Of a stretch of DNA of 9,794 bases, positions 1-6,876 are shown piece by piece. The notes under the pieces were generated by a model. That model was not told the origin of the DNA. It was given only the letters and a program-made list of their open reading frames with translations, and made no database searches. How positions within the stretch are numbered: the first letter of the stretch is position 1; each line of letters starts with the position of its first letter. The translations under genes were made by a program, and so were the position numbers. Source of the DNA: Bacteroidales bacterium (GTDB lineage Bacteria; Bacteroidota; Bacteroidia; Bacteroidales; JAADGE01); assembly GCA_026987795.1 (NCBI GenBank), contig JALSMF010000375.1, positions 1-9,794 of the forward strand. The letters are read 5' to 3'.

Positions 1-1
1 T

Positions 2-301
2 GGCTTTATTAACGAAAGAGGCAGTGATAATTTAAACGATTATTTCTTTCTTCGCTACGATATGAAATTTTTTGATGACAAATTGCGATTATCTCCAATT
101 AATGGCGGATATATTATATCTGATTGGGATAATATTTCAAATAATTATGCAGTAGTTTATGTGCCTGAAGTTGCGTATATGGCAACAGATGACGTAGAAA
201 TAACACTTTCGGCAGCTGTTTTTGATGGTAAAGGAGGTAATTTATTTGCAAACTTTGTTAATTATAATATGTTGATGTTTAAAATTAAATACAGCTTTTA
301 A
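2..301 (+). CDS. C-terminal end of a probable outer-membrane beta-barrel protein (5' end outside window)
   Basis: The frame is open from base 2 to the TAA at 299-301, so only the last 99 residues are seen and the start lies to the left. An internal ATG at 62 is unlikely to be the real start, because the reading frame continues upstream with similar composition. The visible part alternates polar and hydrophobic residues in short strands separated by Gly/Asn/Asp turns. The last strand ends in KIKYSF, with the C-terminal Phe typical of outer-membrane barrels recognised by the BAM machinery. That points to a porin-like or transport barrel, but the family cannot be named from this fragment. The barrel assignment is inference from strand pattern and terminal aromatic residue. 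A long inverted repeat lies 27 bases after the stop. Confidence 0.6.
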   Translation, partial: GFINERGSDNLNDYFFLRYDMKFFDDKLRLSPINGGYIISDWDNISNNYAVVYVPEVAYMATDDVEITLSAAVFDGKGGNLFANFVNYNMLMFKIKYSF

Positions 302-327
302 TTTTCTTTAAAAATGTATAATCCCTG

Positions 328-375
328 CTTTGTAAGTATATTGGCAGACTCTTTTAAGCCAATGTACTTACAAAG
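328..375. repeat. 18-bp inverted repeat / long hairpin before arfB
   Basis: The left arm is 328-345 (CTTTGTAAGTATATTGGC) and the right arm 358-375 (GCCAATGTACTTACAAAG). They pair over 18 positions with one mismatch at the DNA level, which becomes a G-U wobble in RNA. The loop is 12 nt (346-357). A further CTG (325-327) can pair with CAG (381-383) if five bases bulge out on the right. No U-run follows on either strand, so it is not a standard intrinsic terminator. It could still stop or protect the upstream transcript, act as an RNase III substrate, or be a small palindromic repeat element. Confidence 0.8.
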
Positions 376-447
376 AGTTGCAGAAACTGTCTATAAAAGC
401 AATCAAATATTTTTTTGTCCGTTACTTAATAGTAATTATATTTAAAA

Positions 448-855
448 ATGAACATAAGAAGCAGGGCATTTGAAAACGAATTTGAATTTATAACATCCAA
501 AAGCAGCGGTCCGGGCGGGCAACACGTAAATAAAACAAACTCAAAAGTTGAACTAAGGTTTAATATTGAAAATACCGCATTACTTTCCGAAGAGGAAAAA
601 CGGCTCGTTAAACAAAAATTAGCCAACAAAATAAATAAAGAAGGCATTTTACAAATTGTTACACAGGAAGAACGCAGCCGGTTAAGAAATAAAAAAAATT
701 GTATTGAAAAATTCTATGAACTGATTGAAAAAGCATTAAAAAAACCGAAAAAACGTAAAAAAACACGTCCGAATATAAAATCAATTCTGAAAAGATTGAA
801 AAATAAAAAGCAGCATTCTGAAAAAAAAGAAAGACGAAAAAAGGGTTTTATATAA
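448..855 (+). CDS. arfB: Alternative ribosome-rescue factor ArfB (YaeJ/ICT1-type peptidyl-tRNA hydrolase)
   Basis: This 135-residue protein matches the ArfB family in length and architecture. The N-terminal domain resembles domain 3 of class I release factors. It carries the GGQ motif at residues 23-25 within SSGPGGQHVNKTNSKVEL, the most conserved stretch of the family. From about residue 97 the tail is extremely rich in Lys and Arg, the segment known in ArfB to enter the empty mRNA channel of stalled ribosomes. In the family the GGQ loop hydrolyses peptidyl-tRNA on ribosomes lacking a stop codon. Full release factors are excluded by the short length and absence of codon-recognition domains. 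The ATG at 448 is the first in frame and places the GGQ motif at the usual distance. There is no Shine-Dalgarno sequence, and a poor -7-like element (408-417) lies upstream. The gene converges on the comB-like gene with a 12-bp gap. Confidence 0.93.
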   Translation: MNIRSRAFENEFEFITSKSSGPGGQHVNKTNSKVELRFNIENTALLSEEEKRLVKQKLANKINKEGILQIVTQEERSRLRNKKNCIEKFYELIEKALKKPKKRKKTRPNIKSILKRLKNKKQHSEKKERRKKGFI

Positions 856-867
856 CAAACCAAACGT

Positions 868-1599
868 CTAAAAATTTAACAAAACAAGCTTATCTTTTTG
901 TAAATACGGAATTTTGTCTGTTAAATTTTCCGTAAGACAATACCTGAAATCATCTTCCAAAAAAGCAGCTTTTTCTTTTAATCTCGGAGAATTATCTGTC
1001 ACAAAATCATAAAAAGAATTTCCCGAGCACTTATAAACGGTCAGAACCAAATTCGCAGCTTCGGAGGTTTCAAATTCTTTTTTTTGTAATAACAAATGAG
1101 CCAGTCTGCCGGCAAATAAAGTATCTTCAATGTTTACGGTATTTTTCCACCCGGAACAAAGAATTAAAATATTTTTATTTTGATTAGTTAAATAATTCGC
1201 CAGAGAGGATATATTTATAAAAGAGCCTATAAGCAACTCAATTTCGGATAAGTTTGATTTTTTCACCAAATTAACGGCTTGTGTTCCGTTGGTGGTCGTA
1301 AATGCCAACTTTTGGTTTTTAATATTCTCTTCAGAAAAATTAAAAGGGGAGTTTCCGAAGTCAAAACCGTCAAGTTTTTTCCCGTTGCGTTCTCCGGCTG
1401 TTTTATATCCTTTAATTTTATAAGACAAAGCGTCCGCTGTTTCGGCAACAGGAATTATAAATTGAACACCGTTCATAAAAGCCGTGCATATTGAAGCACT
1501 TGCACGTATGGCATCAACCATAACAATTGCTGTATTGTTTTCTGCATAAAACTCAAAAAGACCGGGAGATAAGCAAACATTTATTTTATTAATTACCAT
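868..1599 (-). CDS. comB: ComB-family 2-phosphosulfolactate phosphatase
   Basis: The 243-residue protein has the conserved blocks of the ComB family in order: VDAIRASAS (28-36), GER (69-71), GFDFGNSP (78-85), TTTNGT (101-106), a CSGW segment (148-151), EDTLFAG (158-164) and an acidic LEDDFRYC segment (214-221). The length is normal for the family. Characterised ComB removes phosphate from 2-phosphosulfolactate to give sulfolactate, a Mg-dependent cytosolic step of archaeal coenzyme M synthesis. Bacteria outside that pathway also carry the gene. Here no comA, comC or other coenzyme M gene is present, so the substrate in this organism is inferred only from family membership. It is the last gene of a minus-strand block, 31 bp after the O-antigen ligase-like gene, and is probably cotranscribed with it. 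The start ATG (complement of 1597-1599) precedes the expected N-terminal strand. Confidence 0.85.
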   Translation of the reverse strand: MVINKINVCLSPGLFEFYAENNTAIVMVDAIRASASICTAFMNGVQFIIPVAETADALSYKIKGYKTAGERNGKKLDGFDFGNSPFNFSEENIKNQKLAFTTTNGTQAVNLVKKSNLSEIELLIGSFINISSLANYLTNQNKNILILCSGWKNTVNIEDTLFAGRLAHLLLQKKEFETSEAANLVLTVYKCSGNSFYDFVTDNSPRLKEKAAFLEDDFRYCLTENLTDKIPYLQKDKLVLLNF

Positions 1600-1630
1600 A
1601 GGGCTAAGATTGAAAAGTAAAAGAAAATAT

Positions 1631-3217
1631 TTATTTTTTCAAATTACCGGTTCCGAACAGGAAAAAAGACAAGAAAAAAGCAAAAAGCGTTGCTCCCATC
1701 TGGGTTTCTAAAGTATCTTCATTAAACATCGACAGGCTTATTGTTATAAAGCTGACCATAAAAAGAAAACTGTTATATTTTTTTGTTTTAATAACCGGAT
1801 AGACATAAGCCGCCAAAAACCATAAAAACCCAAAAAACCCAAAAGCAATAAAAAAAGTAATATATTGATTATGAGCTCTTAACCTGTGCTTTTCCGAAAG
1901 TACGGACTTTGAAATTTCATACTGGTTCTGAAATTCATCTTTAACGTCTCCGGTTCCTGTTCCGAACCAAAAATTTCTCTTTATAATTTCTTTTCCTGCT
2001 TTCAGAAACTCAAATCTCTGAGACAGAGACTGGTTTTCAGGGTTTCCTCCGGACGAATACTTTTCGTATTGCCATAAAAGCTCATAAATTTTGGAATATA
2101 CAGAATATTTTTTTTCAAAAATATAATTTGTCATTCCCGACTCTATATTTTTTATATCCTGTTCTGACAGTTTCCTGACCCCGTCTCTGTCTTTGCGTAA
2201 GTTTTTGGATGTAAGATATCGTATAAGGGTAAATTTTATTAATTGGTTTTTTCTGTCCCTTCCGTCATAATCAAAATTGCTTCGCTTATTCCACTCATCC
2301 TTAAGCTCTTTTTCACAAATATAGATATACACAAAATGTCCGTTTTCCCTTTCTTTTGAAGAAAAATCATTAACATATTTATTGCCCTCTTCGGTAAGTT
2401 GCTCTGTATTTTCCGGAATAATTTTATCGCTCTTATAAAACCTGTTTACCGAATAATACAGAAAATATGAAATATAAAAAAACAACAATAAAAAAAGGGA
2501 AATAAAAATAACTTTCAAGTTTTTATTTTTCTGTTTCAGCATAAAACTGAAAAAAGAATAAAAAAGCAAAACAAGATATATTACCCAGCCCGTAACGGAA
2601 TGAAGAATAAGTATAAAAATACTAAGCCAAGCAAAAGCAGAAAAATAAAGTATCTTATATATCGGCTTCTCTCTTTCCGGACTTAATACAGAGTAGTAAA
2701 GCATCGAAAACGCCGCAATATTAAGTAACAATGCGTATCTGATATGAGAAAACTTTCCTGCAAGCTTCTGATAATCTGTAATATATTCTCCCGTAAGACC
2801 GTAAATACCTGCAAGACCGTAAAGAGTCTTTAAAACAACAGATAATGTAAAAACCAATAAAATTAACTTAATGTTTTTTGAAGAAAGTTTCGGAGAAGTT
2901 GCAATAACAATCGGAAATAAAAAAACAGGCAACTTAATTTTTAAATCATTTAGGGCATAACTGAAATTTTGTGTGTTAAGCAGTCCTGCAATATGCAGAA
3001 AAAAAATTGAAGAGAAAAGCAAAACTTCAGGGTGTGTTTTAAGGATGTTTATCTTTTTTTTGAAATTACCTTCCGCTAACCAAAAAGCAAAAAGTCCAAA
3101 TTCCGACATACTCAGCAAAAATCTCGAATGAGGGAAAACGGCAACAAAAACTAATAATATTCCTGTATAAAAAAATATATAATTTGCACGAAAAATTTTA
3201 ACGGCATTCAAAAACAT
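1631..3217 (-). CDS. O-antigen ligase / Wzy-like polytopic membrane protein
   Basis: This is a 528-residue inner-membrane protein. About nine hydrophobic segments lie between residues 13 and 256, followed by a long hydrophilic, presumably periplasmic region (257-450), then about three more segments (451-473, 483-499, 507-522). The Wzy_C/WaaL signature is clear: GTGTGD at 419-424, then RAHNQY at 447-452, where His449 corresponds to the essential His of WaaL-type ligases. The C-terminal NEDTLETQ (499-506) and the YLTSKNLRKD block (334-343) resemble Bacteroidota members of this family as I remember them. Such proteins transfer undecaprenyl-linked glycans to lipid A core, to proteins, or to each other, so ligase and polymerase cannot be told apart here. 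No glycan biosynthesis cluster surrounds it. It is 53 bp downstream of the regulator and 31 bp upstream of comB, all in the same direction. The start ATG directly precedes the first hydrophobic segment. Confidence 0.85.
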   Translation of the reverse strand: MFLNAVKIFRANYIFFYTGILLVFVAVFPHSRFLLSMSEFGLFAFWLAEGNFKKKINILKTHPEVLLFSSIFFLHIAGLLNTQNFSYALNDLKIKLPVFLFPIVIATSPKLSSKNIKLILLVFTLSVVLKTLYGLAGIYGLTGEYITDYQKLAGKFSHIRYALLLNIAAFSMLYYSVLSPEREKPIYKILYFSAFAWLSIFILILHSVTGWVIYLVLLFYSFFSFMLKQKNKNLKVIFISLFLLLFFYISYFLYYSVNRFYKSDKIIPENTEQLTEEGNKYVNDFSSKERENGHFVYIYICEKELKDEWNKRSNFDYDGRDRKNQLIKFTLIRYLTSKNLRKDRDGVRKLSEQDIKNIESGMTNYIFEKKYSVYSKIYELLWQYEKYSSGGNPENQSLSQRFEFLKAGKEIIKRNFWFGTGTGDVKDEFQNQYEISKSVLSEKHRLRAHNQYITFFIAFGFFGFLWFLAAYVYPVIKTKKYNSFLFMVSFITISLSMFNEDTLETQMGATLFAFFLSFFLFGTGNLKK

Positions 3218-3270
3218 TTCAAAAACTTTTACCCGTAAGAATTAAAAAGCCGAAAAAGGTTGCGGATATT

Positions 3271-3969
3271 TTATCCCAATCTGCTTATTCTTTTCAATGT
3301 TTCCAAGTTTTCTACGGTAATACTTCTGCCGTATAAAGATATAACTTTTTCCTGTGCAAATGTAGAGAGGGTTCTTATAGCGTTGGACGTTGTCATATTA
3401 GATAAGCCGGCAATATCTTCCCTTGATAAATAAACCTTAATTGTTTTACCGTCGTCTTCAAAACCAAAAGTATTTATTAAAACAAGTAAAGATTCTGCAA
3501 GGCGTCCTCTGATATGTTTTTGAGTTAAAGAGACTGTCCTTTCGTTAGAAAAACCCAATTCTTTTGCCAGTATTTGAATAACTCTTAAAGCAAAATTGCC
3601 GTTTGATTTTATCACTTTTTCCAAAATGTCTTTTTCAAGGTAGCAAATAACAGAGTCTTCTATAGCCGAAGCTGTTGCATTATAGCGTTCACCGGCAAAC
3701 AACGCCCTGAAACCTACAAAGTCTCCGGGTTTTTCCATTCTGATAATTTGGTCTCTGCCTCCTACGCCTTCTTTAAAAAGCTTTACTTTTCCTTCGCATA
3801 AACAAATCATTCCTACCGGCAGGTCTCCTTCTTTAAAAATTATTTCTCCTTTTTTATAAGACGTGCACTGCCTGTTTTCGTCAAAAAGCTTTCTTTCTTC
3901 ATCATTCAGCAAGTTAAAAACAGAGTCTTTAGACTCAGTGCAATTTTTACAAGTTATTTTTTCAGTCAT
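3271..3969 (-). CDS. Crp/Fnr-family transcriptional regulator with Fnr-like cysteines
   Basis: The 232-residue protein has a cyclic-nucleotide-binding-type beta barrel (about 20-125), a long dimerisation helix (about 125-155) and a Crp-type winged helix-turn-helix (about 175-225; core LSREDIAGLSNMTTSNAIRT). The N-terminus has CKNC (Cys7, Cys10). By hand alignment to remembered E. coli FNR these match C20 and C23, and Cys109 in EDSVICYLE matches C122, while the position of C29 is Ser16. The cAMP-pocket signature of Crp is not evident, so cAMP binding is not supported. In the recognition helix only the Arg (199) common to the family is kept, so the DNA site cannot be assumed to be the FNR box. 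It is divergent from etfBA across a 267-bp region and may control that operon or the downstream envelope genes. The start ATG lies about 20 bases from a -7 element. Confidence 0.88.
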   Translation of the reverse strand: MTEKITCKNCTESKDSVFNLLNDEERKLFDENRQCTSYKKGEIIFKEGDLPVGMICLCEGKVKLFKEGVGGRDQIIRMEKPGDFVGFRALFAGERYNATASAIEDSVICYLEKDILEKVIKSNGNFALRVIQILAKELGFSNERTVSLTQKHIRGRLAESLLVLINTFGFEDDGKTIKVYLSREDIAGLSNMTTSNAIRTLSTFAQEKVISLYGRSITVENLETLKRISRLG

Positions 3970-3993
3970 TTTTCAGAAAAATGTTATAGAACA

Positions 3994-4001
3994 CAAAATT
4001 A
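3994..4001 (-). promoter_or_regulatory. Putative -7 element for the Crp/Fnr regulator
   Basis: Read on the minus strand this is TAATTTTG, which fits the Bacteroidota -7 consensus TAnnTTTG. It sits about 25 bases from the regulator's start codon, a short leader typical of this phylum. No TTG lies at the usual spacing of about 19-21 bp upstream. The nearest one is only 12 bp away, so the -33 box is not supported. Confidence 0.4.
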
Positions 4002-4173
4002 CTAAATTTTATTCAATATTTGATAAAATAAAAAGAAAATAGTAATAATTATGTTAAAATATTACTTATTGTTATCCTAAAACTAAAAAACAAAAAACTT
4101 TATAATCAAAAATTACATTTCTTTGTTCATATTTGTAAAGAAATTAAAATTTTAAACTTTGACAAAATTTTAT

Positions 4174-4181
4174 TATGTTTG
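4174..4181 (+). promoter_or_regulatory. Putative -7 element for etfBA
   Basis: TATGTTTG matches the Bacteroidota -7 consensus TAnnTTTG and lies 55 bases before the etfB start codon. That would give a leader of about 45-50 nt. A TTTG at 4158-4161 is present, but its spacing of 12 bp is shorter than the usual 19-21 bp, so the upstream box is uncertain. Confidence 0.45.
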
Positions 4182-4236
4182 CATAACAAATTTACACGCA
4201 GTAAAAATATAATTAACTAAATAAAAAACAAATAAT

Positions 4237-4986
4237 ATGAAAGCTCTCATTTGTATAGGACATGTTCCCGACACAACGTCAAAAATTAAATTTACCGATA
4301 ATGATACAAAATTTGATACTACCGATATTAAATACATTATCGGACCGTATGAAGAATTAGCACTGACAAGGTTGTTAGACCTGAGAGATGCAGGAACCGA
4401 TATGCATATAACAACTGTTACTGTAGGAACACAAGAAACCGAACCCACAATCAGAAAAGCATTAGCAATGGGTGCTGATGATGCCGTAAGGGTAAATGCC
4501 GAAGCTTCTGACAACCTGTTTATTGCAAAGCAAATTGCCGAAGTTTTTAAAAACGGAGACTATGACATTATCATAACCGGTAAAGAATCAATTGATTACA
4601 ACGGCGGACAATTAGAAGGTATGATAGCCGAGTTTTTAAACCTGCCCTCTGTTTCAGGTGCATCTAAATTTGATATTGAGGGAGACAAGATTCTTCTTGA
4701 ACAGGAAATAGAAGGCGGGACACTTAAACTTGAGGCATCTTTTCCGTTTGTCGTAAGTGCAGGAAAAGGCTTTTGTCCTGAACCTGAGCCGCGAATTCCG
4801 AATATGAGAGGTATTATGACTGCTCGCAAAAAACCTTTACAAGTTGTTGAACCCGTTGCAAAAGAAGCGGTTACAGAAATTATAAAATATCACTTACCCG
4901 AGCCTAAGCCGGCATGCAAAATGATTGATCCGGACAATGTTGAAGAATTGGTAAGACTGCTTCACGAAGAAGCAAAAGTAATTTAA
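4237..4986 (+). CDS. etfB: Electron transfer flavoprotein subunit beta (EtfB)
   Basis: The 249-residue protein has the usual EtfB length and Rossmann-like fold. It starts with MKALICIGHVPD and carries GPYEELAL (36-43). The nucleotide-binding stretch GKESIDYNGGQLEGM (115-129) leads into AEFLNLPS (131-138). The family signature near the C-terminus, EPRIPNMRGIMTARKKP (184-200), is close to the standard EPRxPNxRGIMxARKK. EtfB pairs with EtfA to form a cytosolic FAD/AMP (or two-FAD) electron carrier between acyl-CoA or other dehydrogenases and the respiratory chain or other acceptors. No fixX, fixC, acyl-CoA dehydrogenase or lactate dehydrogenase gene is adjacent, so bifurcating or classical type cannot be decided from context. 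It is the first gene of a two-gene operon, 30 bp before etfA. The start codon follows an A-rich leader with no Shine-Dalgarno sequence. Confidence 0.95.
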   Translation: MKALICIGHVPDTTSKIKFTDNDTKFDTTDIKYIIGPYEELALTRLLDLRDAGTDMHITTVTVGTQETEPTIRKALAMGADDAVRVNAEASDNLFIAKQIAEVFKNGDYDIIITGKESIDYNGGQLEGMIAEFLNLPSVSGASKFDIEGDKILLEQEIEGGTLKLEASFPFVVSAGKGFCPEPEPRIPNMRGIMTARKKPLQVVEPVAKEAVTEIIKYHLPEPKPACKMIDPDNVEELVRLLHEEAKVI

Positions 4987-5016
4987 TAAAACGTTCAAAA
5001 TTTAAAATTAAAAATC

Positions 5017-5991
5017 ATGGCAATATTAATATATACACAAAATTACGACGGTAAATTCAAAAAATCTGTTTTTGAACTGGTAACTTACGGAGTTGCTGTT
5101 GCAAAAGAACTCGGGACAAAAGTTACGGCAGTTACAACAGGAAAACCTGATACAGAGATACTGAAAGAGCTCGGAAAATACGGAGCCGAAAAAGTTATAA
5201 GCATTACAAACGAAGAGTTAAATGATTTTTCGGCACAGGCCTATGCTTATGCAACAGAACAGGTTGCAAAAAAAATTAATGCCGATTTGATAATATTCGG
5301 AAATAATCCTTACGGAAGAGCAATTGCTCCGAGATTGTCCGTTAAACTTAACGCAGGCTTAGCAGCCGGAGTTACGGCTTTACCTTCTTCTGTTTCTCCT
5401 TTTACCGTTAAAAAAAGAGTTTTTTCCGGAAAGGCTTTTGCAGATGTAGTAATAAAATCCGAAACCAAAATAATAACGTTAAATCAAAACTCATATAAAG
5501 TTGAAGAAAATCCCGTTGACATTACAATTGAAGAATTTTCGGCAGAAATTCCGGAAGGAGCTTATGCTGTTAAACCTGTTGAGATTGTGAAAAGCAGCGG
5601 AAAAATGTCGGTAACGGATGCAGAAATACTTGTCTCCGGCGGGCGCGGGTTAAAAGGTCCCGAAAATTGGGGAATGATTGAAGAAATGGCAGAGATTCTG
5701 GGAGCCGGAACAAGTTGTTCAAGACCGGTTTCTGATTTGGACTGGAGACCGCACGAAGAGCACGTAGGACAAACAGGAAAAGTTGTTGCTCCTAATTTGT
5801 ATATTGCAATAGGAATTTCCGGAGCTATTCAGCACCTTGCCGGCGTAAACGGCTCAAAAGTAATGGTTGTAATAAATACCGACCCGGAAGCACCGTTTTT
5901 CGAAGCTGCCGACTACGGCATCATCGGAGATGCATTTGAGGTTGTTCCTAAACTTAATGAAGCATTTAAAAAGTTTAAAGCAGAAAATTAG
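5017..5991 (+). CDS. etfA: Electron transfer flavoprotein subunit alpha (EtfA)
   Basis: The 324-residue protein has the two EtfA domains. The N-terminal alpha/beta half (1 to about 195) resembles EtfB. The C-terminal FAD-binding half contains SGGRGLKGPENW (207-218), SRPVSDLDWRP (235-245), GQTGKVVAPNLYIAIGISGA (251-270), IQHLAG (271-276), INTDPEAPFF (286-295) and ADYGIIGD (298-305). These are the FAD contacts known for the family, and all are intact. It forms the heterodimer with the EtfB encoded 30 bp upstream. The length is normal and no ferredoxin-type extension is present at the N-terminus, unlike some bifurcating EtfA proteins. The ATG at 5017 gives the standard MAILIYTQ start. A strong intrinsic terminator lies 26 bp after the stop codon, so the operon ends here. 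Confidence 0.96.
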   Translation: MAILIYTQNYDGKFKKSVFELVTYGVAVAKELGTKVTAVTTGKPDTEILKELGKYGAEKVISITNEELNDFSAQAYAYATEQVAKKINADLIIFGNNPYGRAIAPRLSVKLNAGLAAGVTALPSSVSPFTVKKRVFSGKAFADVVIKSETKIITLNQNSYKVEENPVDITIEEFSAEIPEGAYAVKPVEIVKSSGKMSVTDAEILVSGGRGLKGPENWGMIEEMAEILGAGTSCSRPVSDLDWRPHEEHVGQTGKVVAPNLYIAIGISGAIQHLAGVNGSKVMVVINTDPEAPFFEAADYGIIGDAFEVVPKLNEAFKKFKAEN

Positions 5992-6016
5992 AATATAATA
6001 TACCTGATTAACATTC

Positions 6017-6050
6017 AACCGTACCGTATTTTTTGCGGTGCGGTTTTTTT
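6017..6050 (+). terminator. Rho-independent terminator of etfBA
   Basis: AACCGTACCG (6017-6026) pairs with CGGTGCGGTT (6036-6045) as a 10-bp stem with one G-U wobble and a 9-nt T-rich loop. A run of seven T (6044-6050) overlaps and follows the stem. GC-rich stem plus U-tract is the classical arrangement. Confidence 0.88.
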
Positions 6051-6063
6051 CTTTAAAAAAGAA

Positions 6064-6071
6064 TATCTTTG
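6064..6071 (+). promoter_or_regulatory. Putative -7 element for the DUF2520-GH-KdsC operon
   Basis: TATCTTTG matches TAnnTTTG exactly and lies 27 bases before the start codon at 6091 and just after the etf terminator. This placement supports an independent promoter. No convincing TTG -33 box is seen at 19-21 bp because the terminator U-tract occupies that region. Confidence 0.5.
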
Positions 6072-6090
6072 CTTTATCAAAACTATTATT

Positions 6091-6876
6091 ATGACCGAAA
6101 AACTGATTGTTATTATAGGTGCCGGAAATGTGGCGACAAATCTTGCTTTTGCATTTAAAAATAAAACTGAAGCCAAAATACATATACACGGAAAAACCGA
6201 AAAATCAACAAAAAATCTTGCCGAAAAACTCAATGCTCCTTACTCTTTTAAAGTAAAAGAAATACCGCAAAACGCAGATTTATATATTCTTTCGGTAAAT
6301 GATGATGCTGTTTTCGACTTAGCAGAAAACACTTTATTAAAAGAAAAAGCAGAAAATAATCTTATTGTGCATACAGCCGGAAGCATTGATATTGAAGTTT
6401 TAAAAAACATTTCCGGAAATTACGGTGTTTTTTATCCTTTGCAAACATTTTCAAAAAATAAAATTCTTGATTTTACAAATATTCCGATTTGCATCGAAGC
6501 AAGTTCCGGTTTTAATTATAACAAGCTCCGAAAATTTGCTCTCGAAATCAGTGAAGATGTCCGCAATTTTAATTCGGAACAACGAAAATATATTCATCTG
6601 GCAGCGGTTTTTGCCAATAATTTCACAAACCGGATACTGACTTTTGCCGAAGAAATACTCGACGAAAAAGATATTGATTTTAACATTCTTTATCCGCTTA
6701 TTGAAGAAACATTCAGCAAAATACAAAAAGAAAAACCCTCAAAAATACAAACCGGTCCTGCCGCCAGAAACGACAAAACAATCCTTAAATTACACCTGGA
6801 AATGCTAAAAAACAAGCCCGATTTGTATAAAATTTATAGTTTTGTCAGCGAAAATATTTTAAAATCAGAGAAATGA
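6091..6876 (+). CDS. Rossmann-like and DUF2520 domain protein (ProC/NADP-oxidoreductase-like)
   Basis: The 261-residue protein begins with an NAD(P)-binding Rossmann domain: GAGNVA at 10-15 after a hydrophobic beta strand. It continues with HTAGS (94-98) and FYPLQTF (114-120), then a helical C-terminal DUF2520 domain with HLAAVFANNFTN (169-180), AEEIL (186-190) and QTGPAARND (220-228). The layout resembles pyrroline-5-carboxylate reductase and 6-phosphogluconate dehydrogenase-type enzymes, and DUF2520 proteins are predicted NAD(P)-dependent oxidoreductases. The substrate is not known to me and the sequence does not reveal it. All family motifs are intact. It is the first gene of a tight operon: its TGA overlaps the ATG of the next gene by 4 bp (ATGA), suggesting translational coupling. 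As I recall, in many Bacteroidota this gene precedes a KdsC-like phosphatase, which here lies one gene further on. Confidence 0.87.
   Translation: MTEKLIVIIGAGNVATNLAFAFKNKTEAKIHIHGKTEKSTKNLAEKLNAPYSFKVKEIPQNADLYILSVNDDAVFDLAENTLLKEKAENNLIVHTAGSIDIEVLKNISGNYGVFYPLQTFSKNKILDFTNIPICIEASSGFNYNKLRKFALEISEDVRNFNSEQRKYIHLAAVFANNFTNRILTFAEEILDEKDIDFNILYPLIEETFSKIQKEKPSKIQTGPAARNDKTILKLHLEMLKNKPDLYKIYSFVSENILKSEK

Larger units (their letters stand above)
3970..4236. other. Divergent intergenic region between the Crp/Fnr regulator and etfBA
   Basis: These 267 bases are extremely AT-rich and contain no plausible gene. They hold outward-facing -7 elements for both genes. Two short dyads lie between them: AGTAATA/TATTACT (4041-4047 and 4060-4066) and ATTTCTTT/AAAGAAAT (4117-4124 and 4137-4144), each with a 12-bp spacer. 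The dyads are candidate operator sites, but chance dyads are common in DNA of this composition. I see no tRNA or riboswitch-like structure. Confidence 0.5.

Noticed and set aside
408..417. TATTTTTTTG considered as the -7 promoter element of arfB.
   Set aside because: It has two bases too many between TA and TTTG for the TAnnTTTG consensus, and no TTG lies at the right distance.
4013..4023. TCAA-TAT-TTGA dyad upstream of the regulator, considered as an Fnr/Crp autoregulatory site.
   Set aside because: The arms are only 4 bp and are inverted relative to the FNR half-site order (TTGAT-N4-ATCAA). This is expected by chance in such AT-rich DNA.
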